Source: Buttiauxella agrestis ATCC 33320 (GTDB lineage Bacteria; Pseudomonadota; Gammaproteobacteria; Enterobacterales; Enterobacteriaceae). From it: DNA of 64,000 nt. The DNA is taken from positions 3,720,001 to 3,784,000 of the forward strand of contig JALKFA010000001.1 in NCBI GenBank assembly GCA_024169445.1. Reading direction: 5' to 3'. The stretch's first letter is position 1; each line of letters starts with the position of its first letter. Both the position numbers and the translations under genes were made by a program. Below the pieces are notes generated by a model. The model saw nothing but the letters and a program-made list of their open reading frames with translations. It was not told the origin of the DNA and did no database searches. Below, one piece after another: positions 38,561-48,066 of the stretch.

Positions 38561-40066
38561 GTGTCGACTGCAAACAAAGAACCAGCAGAAAGCATCAGTC
38601 TGAATGCTTTCAAACAACCTAAATCGTTCTACCTGATTTTCTCTATCGAATTATGGGAGCGTTTTGGCTACTACGGCCTCCAGGGCATCATGGCCGTTTA
38701 TCTGGTCAAAATGCTTGGGATGTCCGAAGCTGACTCCATCACCCTGTTCTCTTCCTTCAGTGCACTGGTCTATGGCTTAGTAGCAATTGGTGGTTGGCTG
38801 GGCGATAAAGTTCTCGGCACCAAACGTGTCATTATGCTCGGTACTATCGTACTGGCTATCGGTTATGCGCTGGTGGCATTTTCCGGTCATGATGTGGCAG
38901 TGGTGTACATGGGTATGGCGACTATCGCTGTGGGTAACGGTCTGTTCAAGGCTAACCCGTCGGCCCTGCTTTCTACCTGTTATGCGAAGGATGACCCGCG
39001 TCTTGATGGTGCATTTACTATGTACTATATGTCCATCAACATTGGTTCGTTCTTCTCTATGCTTGCCACACCGTGGCTTGCTGCGAAGTACGGCTGGAGC
39101 GTTGCGTTTTCCCTCAGCTTCGTCGGTATGCTGATTACTCTTGTGAACTTCATGTTCTGTAAGAGATGGGTAAAAGACTACGGCTCCAAACCAGACTTTG
39201 AACCTGTTCACTTCGGTAAACTGATTGCCACTATCGCGGGCGTCATTGTGCTGGTAACAGCTGCAACCTGGCTGCTGCACAACCAGGGTATCGCACGTAT
39301 GGTACTGGGCGTTGTGGCTCTGGGCATCGTGATTATCTTTGCTAAAGAAGCCTTTGCCATGCAGGGCGCTGCGCGTCGCAAGATGATTGTTGCGTTCATC
39401 CTGATGGTTGAAGCGATTGTGTTCTTCGTGCTGTACAGCCAAATGCCTACTTCTCTGAACTTCTTTGCTATTCGTAACGTAGAGCACGCGATTCTGGGTA
39501 TTACGTTCGAACCGGAGCAGTTCCAGGCACTGAACCCATTCTGGATTATGATCGGCAGCCCAATTCTGGCCGCTATCTATAATAAAATGGGCGACCGTAT
39601 GCCGATGCCGCATAAATTTGCCTTCGGTATGGTGCTGTGTTCCCTGGCCTTCCTGGTACTGCCTGTTGGCGCTAAGTTCGCATCTGACGCCGGTATCGTA
39701 TCGGTTAGCTGGTTGATTCTGAGCTATGCGCTGCAGAGTATCGGTGAGCTGATGATTTCCGGCCTTGGCCTGGCAATGGTTGCACAACTGGTACCACAGC
39801 GTCTGATGGGCTTCATCATGGGTAGCTGGTTCCTGACTACCGCTGGTGCAGCAATCATTGCCGGTAAAGTGGCTAACCTGATGGCGGTTCCTGAGAACGT
39901 GACTGATCCGCTGCAATCTCTGGCTGTTTACGGTCACGTGTTCATGCAGATCGGTATCGCTACTGCTGTTATCGCTGTTCTGATGATGATCATTGCACCA
40001 AAACTGAACCGTATGACCTTCAGTGATGAAAAAACTGAAACCTCTACGGAAACAGCTACCGCGTAA
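38561..40066 (+). CDS. dtpA: DtpA (TppB/YdgR), proton-dependent di- and tripeptide permease
   Basis: 501 aa POT-family transporter with about 14 helices. The proton-coupling signature [10 protein letters not shown] is at about 30-39, and the second PTR motif [13 protein letters not shown] at about 148-160. It imports di- and tripeptides using the proton gradient. It starts with GTG after SD AGAGG, as in E. coli. Codon use is strongly biased to preferred codons, suggesting good expression. Confidence 0.96.
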   Translation: MSTANKEPAESISLNAFKQPKSFYLIFSIELWERFGYYGLQGIMAVYLVKMLGMSEADSITLFSSFSALVYGLVAIGGWLGDKVLGTKRVIMLGTIVLAIGYALVAFSGHDVAVVYMGMATIAVGNGLFKANPSALLSTCYAKDDPRLDGAFTMYYMSINIGSFFSMLATPWLAAKYGWSVAFSLSFVGMLITLVNFMFCKRWVKDYGSKPDFEPVHFGKLIATIAGVIVLVTAATWLLHNQGIARMVLGVVALGIVIIFAKEAFAMQGAARRKMIVAFILMVEAIVFFVLYSQMPTSLNFFAIRNVEHAILGITFEPEQFQALNPFWIMIGSPILAAIYNKMGDRMPMPHKFAFGMVLCSLAFLVLPVGAKFASDAGIVSVSWLILSYALQSIGELMISGLGLAMVAQLVPQRLMGFIMGSWFLTTAGAAIIAGKVANLMAVPENVTDPLQSLAVYGHVFMQIGIATAVIAVLMMIIAPKLNRMTFSDEKTETSTETATA

Positions 40067-40090
40067 TGTAGCGGGAAACATAAAATTTTA

Positions 40091-40124
40091 AGCCGTTAGC
40101 TTCATGCTTAACGGCTTTTTTTTT
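40091..40124 (+). terminator. dtpA terminator
   Basis: AGCCGTTA (40091-40098) pairs with TAACGGCT (40109-40116) followed by a nine-T run. Strong intrinsic terminator. Confidence 0.92.
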
Positions 40125-40176
40125 GCCGGTAAGCGCACTAACATAAGGTATCTTAGCGCCCAATAGGAGTTCAGTA

Positions 40177-40779
40177 ATGAAACTGTATTATAAAGCTGGT
40201 GCCTGTTCCCTCTCCCCTCATATTATTCTGCGTGAAACGGGTATTGATTTCTCTCTGGTTAAGGTCGATTTAGCGGCGAAGAAAACCGAAGCAGGTGATG
40301 ACTATCTTGAAGTCAATGCGAAGGGGCAAGTCCCTGCGTTGCTGCTGGATGACGGTTCACTGCTAACTGAAGGCGTGGCGATTGTTCAGTATTTGGCGGA
40401 TAAAGTACCTGACCGCCAACTACTCGCTCCGGCAGGCAGCATGACGCGTTACCACACTCTCGAATGGCTGAACTACATCGCGACCGAGTTGCACAAGGGC
40501 TTCTCCCCGTTGTTCAACCCAGCAACGCCTGACGAATACAAAACCATTGTACGTGCCGCACTGGAGAAGAAATTCAAATACGTTGACGAAGAGCTGAATG
40601 ATAAACAGTGGCTGATGGGCCTGCGCTTTAGCGTGGCAGATGCGTATTTGTTTACCGTGCTGCGCTGGGCGAATGCGGTGAAACTGAATCTGGAAGGGCT
40701 GAGCAACATCGAAGCGTTTATGGAGCGCATGAAAGCGCGTCCGGCAGTGGCTGCTGCATTAACAGCTGAAGGGATTTAA
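40177..40779 (+). CDS. gstA: GstA, beta-class glutathione S-transferase
   Basis: 200 aa (E. coli 201). N-terminal thioredoxin fold with Cys10 in [12 protein letters not shown], the hallmark of beta-class GSTs, and [15 protein letters not shown] contacting glutathione. All-helical C-terminal domain. It conjugates glutathione to electrophiles. SD AGGAG is present; lies between dtpA and pdxY as in E. coli. Confidence 0.96.
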   Translation: MKLYYKAGACSLSPHIILRETGIDFSLVKVDLAAKKTEAGDDYLEVNAKGQVPALLLDDGSLLTEGVAIVQYLADKVPDRQLLAPAGSMTRYHTLEWLNYIATELHKGFSPLFNPATPDEYKTIVRAALEKKFKYVDEELNDKQWLMGLRFSVADAYLFTVLRWANAVKLNLEGLSNIEAFMERMKARPAVAAALTAEGI

Positions 40780-40786
40780 TTAATAC

Positions 40787-40813
40787 GGCGGATAGGCGCA
40801 AGCTTCATCCGCC
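40787..40813. repeat. REP-type palindrome acting as gstA/pdxY terminator
   Basis: GGCGGAT...ATCCGCC with an internal GGCGCAAGC, followed by ATTTTTTATT. Related to the REP copies at 14682-14761. Placed between convergent gstA and pdxY, with a T-run on the plus side, it probably terminates gstA. Confidence 0.7.
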
Positions 40814-40821
40814 ATTTTTTA

Positions 40822-41682
40822 TTACAGTTTCACTGCAGTGAAATAATGCTCAGGATTTGCAATACCTTCTTGCGCTGCCACCAGTTGCAGTTCGTACTCT
40901 TCCATTTTCTTGGTTACTACCATGATGTCGTATACCGCGGCGGTAACATGCTCCAGCGCTTCGCGTAACGTGGCACCATGCAGCAGATTCACCAATAACA
41001 GTCCACTCGTCACATCACCCACCCCGACTGGCTGACGGTCGCCAAAGTCGACCAATGGGCGGTGAATATGCCAGGCTTCATCTGCCGTCACCAACAACAT
41101 TTCAAAGCGGTCATGCTGGAACGCAGCACGCGCCAGGTGTTTCACCAACACAATTTCTGGCCCCTGGGCAATCAGCTCTCTCGCGGCACTGACCGCTTCT
41201 TCAACGGTGTTTACCGTATGACCGCAGAGAATCTCAAGCTCAATTAAGTTTGGGGCAATAATGTCACTGGCTGGCATGGCATAACGAGTATGGAATTCGG
41301 CAACACCAGGTGCAACGATACAGCCCTTTTCTGGATGCCCCATTACCGGGTCACAGAAGTACTTCGCTTGCGGATTAGCTTCTTTAACTTTACGAACAAT
41401 AGAAAGAATGTGCTCGCCCTGCTCGGCAGAGCCAAGATAACCACTCAGTACTGCATCACAACGCTTTAACTGCCCAATATCTGCAATCCCCTGCACAATC
41501 TCGCTGAGGTGGCTGGCTGGCATCACGCTGCCTGTCCATTTACCGTATTGGGTATGGTTTGAGAATTGGACTGTGTTCAGCGACCATACGTTGGCGCCCA
41601 GACGGCGCATCGGGAATTCGGCAGCACTGTTACCTGCATGACCGAAAACGACATGAGACTGGATGGCAAGGATATTTTTCAT
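40822..41682 (-). CDS. pdxY: PdxY, pyridoxal kinase
   Basis: 286 aa ribokinase-fold kinase. Opens [20 protein letters not shown], with [21 protein letters not shown] and the C-terminal [15 protein letters not shown] that holds the catalytic Asp. It phosphorylates pyridoxal in B6 salvage. The start has SD GGAG at the right distance; the long in-frame upstream extension overlaps the tyrS terminator region. Third gene of pdxH-tyrS-pdxY. Confidence 0.95.
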   Translation of the reverse strand: MKNILAIQSHVVFGHAGNSAAEFPMRRLGANVWSLNTVQFSNHTQYGKWTGSVMPASHLSEIVQGIADIGQLKRCDAVLSGYLGSAEQGEHILSIVRKVKEANPQAKYFCDPVMGHPEKGCIVAPGVAEFHTRYAMPASDIIAPNLIELEILCGHTVNTVEEAVSAARELIAQGPEIVLVKHLARAAFQHDRFEMLLVTADEAWHIHRPLVDFGDRQPVGVGDVTSGLLLVNLLHGATLREALEHVTAAVYDIMVVTKKMEEYELQLVAAQEGIANPEHYFTAVKL

Positions 41683-41743
41683 TTCTCTACTCGGAGGCAA
41701 CGATTTTTTTAGGGGTTGCGAAATGACAACGGGTGGCAAAAAT

Positions 41744-41769
41744 AAAGGGCGTGGTTTCCCACGCCCTTT
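41744..41769 (-). terminator. tyrS terminator
   Basis: AAAGGGCGTGG (41744-41754) and CCACGCCCTTT (41759-41769) form an 11 bp stem. On the minus strand it is followed by ATTTTTG. It would attenuate transcription from tyrS into pdxY. Confidence 0.85.
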
Positions 41770-41783
41770 AAGTTTATTCTCAA

Positions 41784-43058
41784 TTACTTCCAGCAAACGA
41801 GGCAGTAATTTTTCTTACCCCGGCGCAACAAGGTGTAGCGATTGAAAAGAATATCGCTATCAGCAAAGGTATATTCCGGGTCAGACTGCTTCTCGCCATT
41901 AATGGTGATCGCGTTCTGTGCAATGGTTTTACGTGCCTGGCCGCGTGACGGTTGCAGTTCAGAATCAACCAACGCCTGTTGCAGGTCAGCACCACGATCC
42001 ATTTCCACCATCGGTACGCCGTCTTGTGCCAGTTGCTCAAGGTCAGCTTCGGTCAAATCGCTCAAGTTGCCGTTGAACAGGCTGCTGGTGATACGTTTTG
42101 CTGCTTCCAGGCCTTCTTCGCCGTGAACCAGACGAGTCACTTGCTCGGCAAGCACGTATTGCGCACGCGGAGCGGTACCGCTGTTTTTGTCTTCTTCTTC
42201 CAGTGCGTCAATTTCTTCGAGGCTCATGAAAGTGAAGAACTTCAGGAAGCGATACACATCGGAGTCTGCGGTGTTAATCCAGAACTGGTAGAACTTGTAC
42301 GGGCTGGTTTTCTTCGGATCAAGCCATACTGCGCCACCTTCAGTTTTACCGAATTTGGTACCGTCAGATTTGGTGATCAACGGAACGGTAAGACCGAACG
42401 CTTGTTGCTGGTGCAAACGGCGAGTCAAGTCGATACCAGAGGTGATATTGCCCCACTGATCAGAACCGCCAATTTGCAGCACCACGCCGTGCAGTTTGTT
42501 CAGGCACGCGAAGTCATAACCTTGTAACAGGTTGTAGGAAAATTCGGTGAAAGAGATACCAACATCATCACGGTTCAGGCGCTGCTTCACCGCTTCTTTG
42601 TTAATCATCTGGTTAACAGAGAAGTGCTTACCGATATCACGCAGGAAGGTCAGAACGTTCATTCCGCCAAACCAGTCGTAGTTGTTAGCCGCGATAGCTG
42701 AGTTTTCACCGCAGTTGAAATCGAGGAAAGGTGCAACCTGACGGCGGATTTTTTCCACCCACTCTTGCACTGTGTCTTCGGTATTCAGTTTACGCTCTGA
42801 GGCTTTGAAGCTAGGGTCACCAATCAAACCTGTCGCACCACCCACCAGCGCAACCGGTTTGTGGCCAGCTTCCTGGAAGCGTTTCAGGCACAGCAGTGGA
42901 ACCAGATGGCCCAAATGCAAGCTGTCAGCGGTAGGATCAAAGCCGCAATACAGAGCAATTGGCCCTTGCGCCAGTCGCTGTGCTAACGCTTCTTCATCCG
43001 TTACCTGGGCGACTAAGCCCCGCTCTTGCAATTGTTTTATCAAATTGATGCTCGCCAT
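41784..43058 (-). CDS. tyrS: TyrS, tyrosyl-tRNA synthetase
   Basis: 424 aa, the E. coli length. Class I signatures are HLGH (LHLGHLVPL) and the KMSKS variant KFGKTEGG; tyrosine recognition [10 protein letters not shown]. The C-terminal S4-like domain (about 355-424) binds tRNA. The start MASINLIKQ is preceded by GGAGAATTTG; an in-frame Met four codons earlier would cover this SD. Confidence 0.97.
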   Translation of the reverse strand: MASINLIKQLQERGLVAQVTDEEALAQRLAQGPIALYCGFDPTADSLHLGHLVPLLCLKRFQEAGHKPVALVGGATGLIGDPSFKASERKLNTEDTVQEWVEKIRRQVAPFLDFNCGENSAIAANNYDWFGGMNVLTFLRDIGKHFSVNQMINKEAVKQRLNRDDVGISFTEFSYNLLQGYDFACLNKLHGVVLQIGGSDQWGNITSGIDLTRRLHQQQAFGLTVPLITKSDGTKFGKTEGGAVWLDPKKTSPYKFYQFWINTADSDVYRFLKFFTFMSLEEIDALEEEDKNSGTAPRAQYVLAEQVTRLVHGEEGLEAAKRITSSLFNGNLSDLTEADLEQLAQDGVPMVEMDRGADLQQALVDSELQPSRGQARKTIAQNAITINGEKQSDPEYTFADSDILFNRYTLLRRGKKNYCLVCWK

Positions 43059-43200
43059 CAAATTCTCCATCTATATACGACTGCACCTTGGCCGGTACAC
43101 GGCTTTCCGCCTGTTGGCGAAAGGAGTTAATTTCTTAGGGGACATAGGATAAAGCGCCAACAGCAGGAGTGCCAGCGCTTAAAACAACAATTTCCCTATG

Positions 43201-43857
43201 TTATGGCGCCAAACGGTCTATTTTCCAGGAACTGCCTTCGCGCTGGTATAAAAAACGATCGTGTAGACGATGTTCGCCGCCCTGCCAGAATTCCATTTGT
43301 TCAATTGTTACGCGATAGCCACCCCAGAAACTGGGTAATGGAATGTCGCCTTGCTGGAATTTCTGTTTCAGCTCGAGGAATTTACTTTCCAGAATACCTC
43401 GTGCGGAAATTCGGCTGGACTGTTTGGAAACCCAGGCACCAATTTGGCTATCGCGCGGGCGACTGTGGAAATATTTCATCACTTCGAGGGTAGATAAACG
43501 CTCCGCAGTGCCTTGCACCATCACCTGGCGATCAAGCATATGCCAGGGGAAATGCAGGCTAATACGCGGATTATTTTCCAAATGATGCGCTTTGCGCGAA
43601 CCAAGGTTGGTGTAAAACACCAGCCCGCGTTCATCATAGTGTTTGAGCAAAACGATGCGCTGATATGGCTGACCGCTCTCATCGACAGTAGCCACCACCA
43701 TGGCGGTAGGATCAGCAAGTTTTGCCTCGCAAGCTTGAGCTAACCAGCGCTCAAACAAGGCTAACGGTTGTTCAGTAAGATCATTGCGGCGCAAACCACC
43801 TTTTGTGTATTCGCGGCGCAGATGCGCAATTTGTTGCAAAGAGTCGTTATCAGACAT
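43201..43857 (-). CDS. pdxH: PdxH, pyridoxine/pyridoxamine 5'-phosphate oxidase
   Basis: 218 aa FMN enzyme. FMN contacts are [24 protein letters not shown]; the active-site end is [14 protein letters not shown]...WKIDRLAP. It makes pyridoxal 5'-phosphate from PNP and PMP. First gene of pdxH-tyrS-pdxY, with mliC-anmK upstream on the same strand. Confidence 0.97.
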   Translation of the reverse strand: MSDNDSLQQIAHLRREYTKGGLRRNDLTEQPLALFERWLAQACEAKLADPTAMVVATVDESGQPYQRIVLLKHYDERGLVFYTNLGSRKAHHLENNPRISLHFPWHMLDRQVMVQGTAERLSTLEVMKYFHSRPRDSQIGAWVSKQSSRISARGILESKFLELKQKFQQGDIPLPSFWGGYRVTIEQMEFWQGGEHRLHDRFLYQREGSSWKIDRLAP

Positions 43858-43878
43858 GGCGTTACGTCAGGCTATCGT

Positions 43879-43906
43879 AAGGTGGAGCTATTGTGCGCTC
43901 CACCCT
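43879..43906. terminator. hairpin between mliC and pdxH
   Basis: AAGGTGGAGC (43879-43888) pairs with GCTCCACCCTT (43897-43906 and beyond) apart from one extra C. There is no T-run in the minus direction, so it is probably a weak terminator or stability element. Confidence 0.4.
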
Positions 43907-43914
43907 TAGAAATC

Positions 43915-44238
43915 TCAACGCTTGGGATTTTGTAATTGGCAATTATCTAACACAACAGTGTCTTTCCGATAAACCGTGGCGGTATCGCCTTTCGACCAGA
44001 ACACGTAAACCCCATCAGTATAACGAACACCCGATGCCGATAATCCCTGAGTCAGGGACAAGTATTCATTGTCGTAAACGAAATTCACCATGCTTTTCTG
44101 GTTATTCAATTTAACGGTGAGGGGTTTATCATCGCACTGATACTGCAAAGTATCGGTCTGCATACGCTCAACAAAAGTGTTGTAGTAGCTACATCCGGCA
44201 AGCATGAAGGGGATGGTGGCAATAAGTAGTTTTTTCAT
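43915..44238 (-). CDS. mliC: MliC, membrane-bound inhibitor of C-type lysozyme
   Basis: 107 aa lipoprotein. Signal with lipobox LAGC (Cys16), then the MliC beta domain with [24 protein letters not shown] and [13 protein letters not shown]. The SGxxY/YxxxxKG loops insert into the lysozyme active site. The ATG at 44238 has AGGA seven bases upstream; the one at 44244 has SD too close. Precedes pdxH as in E. coli. Confidence 0.93.
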   Translation of the reverse strand: MKKLLIATIPFMLAGCSYYNTFVERMQTDTLQYQCDDKPLTVKLNNQKSMVNFVYDNEYLSLTQGLSASGVRYTDGVYVFWSKGDTATVYRKDTVVLDNCQLQNPKR

Positions 44239-44273
44239 CTGCATATCCTGAAGTTCTTATTATTTCTTATAAA

Positions 44274-44293
44274 GGGGGAGCATAACTTCCCCC
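44274..44293 (-). terminator. hairpin between anmK and mliC
   Basis: GGGGG (44274-44278) and CCCCC (44289-44293), with an extra A-T pair, form a short stem. On the minus strand it is followed by TTTATAAG. Possible partial terminator of anmK. Confidence 0.45.
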
Positions 44294-44349
44294 ATTCACT
44301 TCAGTTTAGAGATTTAGTGCTTAAGTTAATTTCAGTTAACTCTGATTTT

Positions 44350-45474
44350 TCAGGGAATATTGTACAGTGGGTTGGCAGGAAAAATTGCCCCTATCACGCT
44401 AGCAGCCGATGCTCCCGTTACCGAAGGTAAATTGCCCGGTAATCCAGATAACGTTCGATAGGCAAGCCAGGCGAAAGCCAGCGCTTCCATGTCATCGCCA
44501 CTGATTCCAGCTTCGTCAGTTGTCGTGACTTCGATTCCTGGTAGCAGCCCTGCCAAACGAGCCATCAATAAAGGATTGCGACTTCCCCCACCGCACACCA
44601 TCAAGCGCTCACAACCACCGCTCAACAATACTTGTTCTGAAATCGTTACTGCAGTCAGTTCGGTCAGCGTTGCCTGGACATCTTCTCCGGCAAGCCCAGG
44701 GAATGCCGCGAGCTGCCGCTCAAGCCATCCATAATTGAAATACTCGCGCCCGGTACTTTTTGGTGCTGGCATCGCAAAGTAAGGATCACTCAACATTTGC
44801 TGCAGTAAGGGGATAATCACCTTGCCGCTGATCGCCCATTGCGCATCTTTATCATAGGCTTTCCCGCGCTGACGCCAGATCCAGGCATCAATCAGCATAT
44901 TTCCCGGCCCGGTATCGAAACCGCGCACTGGTTGTTCAGGAATCAACAAAGAGAGATTAGCGATACCACCAATATTGAGCACCATGCGATGTTCAGTGGG
45001 ATGGCCAAGTAAAGCCTGATGGAAGGCAGGGACTAGTGGAGCGCCCTGCCCACCCAGAGCCATATCACGGCGGCGGAAATCACCGACAACGGTGACTCCG
45101 GTACGGGCAACAATTTGGTTGTTATCGCCAATTTGCATAGTGTGCGCCGCTTCACCTTGTGGCTCATGCCATACAGTTTGCCCATGGCAGCCAATAGCGG
45201 TGATATCCGTATACGTCAGGCCCTGTTCGGTCATCAGAGTTTGTACTGCCTCAGCGAACAATTTACCCAGTCGATTATCGAGCTGACCGAGTTGAGAAAG
45301 AGTTAATTGCTGGCCCTGGCAGATTGCCAGAATGGCATTTTTAATATCCAAAGGAATGGGATGGCTGTAACTCGCTTGCTGAGCAACAAGATGTTCATCA
45401 ATCGCAGCAAGAACGACATCAATACCGTCCAGGCTGGTGCCTGACATCACGCCGATATAACGCCCTGATTTCAT
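44350..45474 (-). CDS. anmK: AnmK, anhydro-N-acetylmuramic acid kinase
   Basis: 374 aa ASKHA-fold kinase. Nucleotide motifs are [14 protein letters not shown] at the start, [32 protein letters not shown] and [13 protein letters not shown]. It phosphorylates and opens anhydroMurNAc in cell-wall recycling. Divergent from slyB. Confidence 0.96.
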   Translation of the reverse strand: MKSGRYIGVMSGTSLDGIDVVLAAIDEHLVAQQASYSHPIPLDIKNAILAICQGQQLTLSQLGQLDNRLGKLFAEAVQTLMTEQGLTYTDITAIGCHGQTVWHEPQGEAAHTMQIGDNNQIVARTGVTVVGDFRRRDMALGGQGAPLVPAFHQALLGHPTEHRMVLNIGGIANLSLLIPEQPVRGFDTGPGNMLIDAWIWRQRGKAYDKDAQWAISGKVIIPLLQQMLSDPYFAMPAPKSTGREYFNYGWLERQLAAFPGLAGEDVQATLTELTAVTISEQVLLSGGCERLMVCGGGSRNPLLMARLAGLLPGIEVTTTDEAGISGDDMEALAFAWLAYRTLSGLPGNLPSVTGASAASVIGAIFPANPLYNIP

Positions 45475-45617
45475 CTGTTACTCCTGAAAACTCGCCAAAT
45501 TGTGGGATTAAGTGCCCCATAAACTAACATTCAACACAGTGATTGATTAATAGTTTTTAACCACGTTGCGTCACAAAATGATATTGAAAGCGCTGTTATA
45601 CCTCAACAATGGCAAAT

Positions 45618-45652
45618 GGTTTAAGCCCTGTTAAAACTCACTTATCTAGAAT
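45618..45652 (+). promoter_or_regulatory. candidate PhoP box and -10 of slyB
   Basis: GGTTTA-AGCCC-TGTTAA (45618-45634) matches the PhoP direct repeat (G/T)GTTTA-N5-(G/T)GTTTA with one mismatch. A TAGAAT -10 (45647-45652) starts 12 bp after it, the geometry of PhoP-activated promoters lacking a -35. slyB is a known PhoP target in E. coli and Salmonella. Predicted leader about 100 nt. Confidence 0.7.
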
Positions 45653-45761
45653 CAATGCGACCATGTGGCTGAACTAATATTAAATTCGGCACCTAAATAC
45701 CATATAATTAGGCCCGATGGATGCTCGGTTGGGCGTTTTAAGATGATCAGGAGAGTCACAA

Positions 45762-46229
45762 ATGATTTCACGTATACTGGCGGTCTCGTTAGTAGGTTTA
45801 ACTTTGGCTGGTTGCGCTAACACCAGTACGCTTTCAGGCGATGTGTATAGCGCCTCAGATGCTAAGCAAGTTCAAAGCGTAACTTACGGCACATTGGTCT
45901 CCACTCGCCCGGTACAAATCCAGGCTGGCAATGATTCAAATGTGATGGGCGCGATTGGTGGTGCAGTTCTGGGTGGTTTCCTGGGTAATACTGTCGGCGG
46001 CGGTTCGGGCCGTTCACTGGCTACAGCTGCAGGTGCTGTGGCAGGTGGCGTAGCGGGTCAGAGCGTCCAGAGCGCCATCAACAAAACTGATGGTGTTGAG
46101 CTGGAAATCCGTAAAGATGATGGCAATACTATTCTGGTCGTGCAAAAACAAGGTAAGACCCAGTTTGCTGCTGGTCAACGTGTAAGAATCGCCAGCAACG
46201 GCAGCCAAACGACTGTATCACCAAATTAA
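45762..46229 (+). CDS. slyB: SlyB, outer membrane lipoprotein
   Basis: 155 aa with a lipobox LAGC (Cys18), a glycine-zipper membrane segment (AIGGAVLGGFLGNTVGGGSG, about 65-84) and a C-terminal beta domain ending VRIASNGSQTTV. SlyB forms oligomers that protect outer membrane proteins when LPS is destabilised, under PhoPQ control. SD AGGAG. A non-lipidated relative is at 10969-11397. Confidence 0.96.
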   Translation: MISRILAVSLVGLTLAGCANTSTLSGDVYSASDAKQVQSVTYGTLVSTRPVQIQAGNDSNVMGAIGGAVLGGFLGNTVGGGSGRSLATAAGAVAGGVAGQSVQSAINKTDGVELEIRKDDGNTILVVQKQGKTQFAAGQRVRIASNGSQTTVSPN

Positions 46230-46308
46230 TAATGAAGAGGTGGCTTGCTTGCAGGTCGCCCTACTTTATTGCGGTGGAACAAAGTTTGTAGCGCGAAGTT
46301 TGCTAAAG

Positions 46309-46338
46309 AGTAAGCCTCACCGAGAGATGAGGCTTACT
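46309..46338. terminator. hairpin between slyB and slyA
   Basis: AGTAAGCCTCA (46309-46319) and TGAGGCTTACT (46328-46338) form a perfect 11 bp stem. A second complementary pair, CTAAAGAGTAA (46303-46313) and TTACTCTTTAG (46347-46357), could form an alternative longer fold that enters the slyA 3' end. Convergent terminator region. Confidence 0.65.
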
Positions 46339-46346
46339 GAGAGAAA

Positions 46347-46781
46347 TTACTCTTTAGTCTGAAGATGAACGATGTTTTGTTCCAGTCGATTAATCAGATC
46401 AAGAAGTAGCGCTTGCTCGTCGGAACTGATCCCCAACAAAATCTCATTGCGCGTTTTTTTAATCACCGTTTCCATCTCATTGATGATTGGCTCAGCGCGT
46501 TCAGTAAGCTTAATACGTTTTGCCCTGCGGTCATTCGCGCAGGTTTGACGTGAAATAAGCCCTTTCTCTTCAAGCTGGTCGAGCGTTCTGACCAATGAGG
46601 GTTGTTCGATACCAATCGCTTTCGCCAACTGAATCTGTGACTGCTCGGGCGGCAACTGATGAATATTGTGCAGCGTAACCCAATGCGTCTGTGTCAACTC
46701 CAGAGGTTTTAGACGATGGTCAATCAGAGCACGCCAAATGCGCACTAACCTTGCCAGATCTGATCCTAGTGGCGATTCCAA
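46347..46781 (-). CDS. slyA: SlyA, MarR-family transcriptional regulator
   Basis: 144 aa winged-helix dimer with DNA-binding [26 protein letters not shown]. SlyA counteracts H-NS at virulence and envelope genes. The start is taken as TTG at 46781 (protein beginning with ESPLGSDL after Met): AAGGAG is 6 nt upstream of this TTG but touches the ATG at 46787, and 144 aa is the accepted length in E. coli and Salmonella. Divergent from ydhIJK. Confidence 0.95.
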   Translation of the reverse strand: MESPLGSDLARLVRIWRALIDHRLKPLELTQTHWVTLHNIHQLPPEQSQIQLAKAIGIEQPSLVRTLDQLEEKGLISRQTCANDRRAKRIKLTERAEPIINEMETVIKKTRNEILLGISSDEQALLLDLINRLEQNIVHLQTKE

Positions 46782-46797
46782 TTTCATCTCCTTATAA

Positions 46798-46809
46798 TTA
46801 GCTTGCTAA
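46798..46809 (-). promoter_or_regulatory. SlyA autoregulatory box
   Basis: The minus strand reads TTAGCAAGCTAA, an exact copy of the published SlyA consensus. It lies three bases after a perfect TATAAT (cagTATAATaag), over the slyA transcription start, the right place for autorepression. The same box could affect divergent ydhI. Confidence 0.85.
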
Positions 46810-46962
46810 CTTATTATACTGATTTTAAACTATTGTGCAGGCATTCATTGAAAAATTAAATTCCTTACTTTTGCTGATGTTAAGCAACCAGCTATACTTT
46901 TAGTTTACAACTAAGTCAGGGGAAACGGCAGTCATCCCCAGTAATTTAAAGGATTATCTGAC

Positions 46963-47199
46963 GTGATATTCAGTTTTATAACATCAGGCTTACCTCTTCA
47001 GGACTTGGTTGTCGGGGCTTCCATCTACTTTCCCCCTCTTTTCAAAGCCGTTATCCTTGGCTTTTTTATCTGGCTCATTCTGCATCATTTGCTGCGTGAC
47101 TGGATGTATTCCGGCGATATCTGGCATCCGACATTAATGGATTTGTCGTTATTTTCGCTGTCCGTTAGCGCAGGACTTGTCATTTTAGTGATGTGGTAA
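46963..47199 (+). CDS. ydhI: YdhI, small DUF1656 inner membrane protein
   Basis: 78 aa with two hydrophobic helices and the conserved [19 protein letters not shown]. It belongs to the AaeX-like small proteins encoded with HlyD/FUSC efflux pairs. It starts with GTG after SD AAAGGA. First gene of ydhI-ydhJ-ydhK, divergent from slyA; SlyA is known to act on this operon in E. coli. Confidence 0.9.
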   Translation: MIFSFITSGLPLQDLVVGASIYFPPLFKAVILGFFIWLILHHLLRDWMYSGDIWHPTLMDLSLFSLSVSAGLVILVMW

Positions 47200-47207
47200 G
47201 CAATAAC

Positions 47208-48059
47208 ATGAAAACAATAAAGTACTTCTCCACGCTGCTGATTTTCGCTGTCGCCATTATTGTTGGCTGGATGTTGTGGAATTATTACATGCAATCCCCG
47301 TGGACGCGAGATGGGAAAGTGCGTGCCGAACAAGTCAGCATCACCCCTCAGGTGTCGGGAACCATTACTCAACTGAATGTCGAAGATAACCAGTTCGTTA
47401 AAGCGGGCACCGTGCTGTTCACTATTGACCCCACGCCTTATCACATTGCCCAACTCAATGCACAAGCGCAGCTAGCCCAAACTCAGTCTGAACTGGCGAA
47501 AGCCAGCAATGAAGCATTACGCCGCAGAAATTTACCGCGTAATTATATTTCTGCTGAAGATATGGATACGGCGAATATCAATGTCAAAGCCGAACAAGCC
47601 GCAGTTAAAGCTGCCGAAGCCACACTTGAGCACGCGAAATGGCAACTGACTCAAACAACCGTCAGCGCGCCAGTTGATGGTTGGGTCACCAATCTCTCGA
47701 CCCGTACCGGTAACTATGCCACTGTGGGTCAACCGGTCTTTGCGCTTATCGACAGCCACTCTTTTTACGTGGTCGGTTACTTTGAAGAAACCAAGCTGCG
47801 CCATATCCAACCCGGTGACACTACGCAGATTGTGCTGTACAGCGGCCATGTCCCGCTAAGCGGCAAAGTGCAAAGTATCGGCCGCGCTATCTACGATCAA
47901 AGCGTGGAAAGCGACAGCAATTTAGTTCCAGATATCAAACCCAATGTGCCGTGGGTGCGCCTCGCCCAGCGCGTTCCGGTGCGCATCAAATTAGATAGAA
48001 TTCCCGAAGGCGTTACGCTGGTTTCCGGCACCACCTGCACAGTTACCATAAAGCATTAA
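47208..48059 (+). CDS. ydhJ: YdhJ, HlyD-family periplasmic adaptor
   Basis: 283 aa membrane fusion protein: N-terminal anchor helix (about 8-30), [14 protein letters not shown], biotinyl-lipoyl motif [19 protein letters not shown], coiled coil around 85-135, and a beta-barrel ending. It bridges YdhK to an outer membrane exit. Start is the ATG at 47208; a GTG at 47193 overlapping the ydhI stop is possible. It matches AaeA-type aromatic acid efflux adaptors. Confidence 0.92.
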   Translation: MKTIKYFSTLLIFAVAIIVGWMLWNYYMQSPWTRDGKVRAEQVSITPQVSGTITQLNVEDNQFVKAGTVLFTIDPTPYHIAQLNAQAQLAQTQSELAKASNEALRRRNLPRNYISAEDMDTANINVKAEQAAVKAAEATLEHAKWQLTQTTVSAPVDGWVTNLSTRTGNYATVGQPVFALIDSHSFYVVGYFEETKLRHIQPGDTTQIVLYSGHVPLSGKVQSIGRAIYDQSVESDSNLVPDIKPNVPWVRLAQRVPVRIKLDRIPEGVTLVSGTTCTVTIKH

Positions 48060-48066
48060 TCGGCTG

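Noticed and set aside
38777-40081. 434-codon open frame antisense to dtpA
   Set aside because: The dtpA frame is a clear transporter with biased codons; such codon use leaves the opposite strand free of stops. The product is His/Gln/Arg rich with no recognisable domain.
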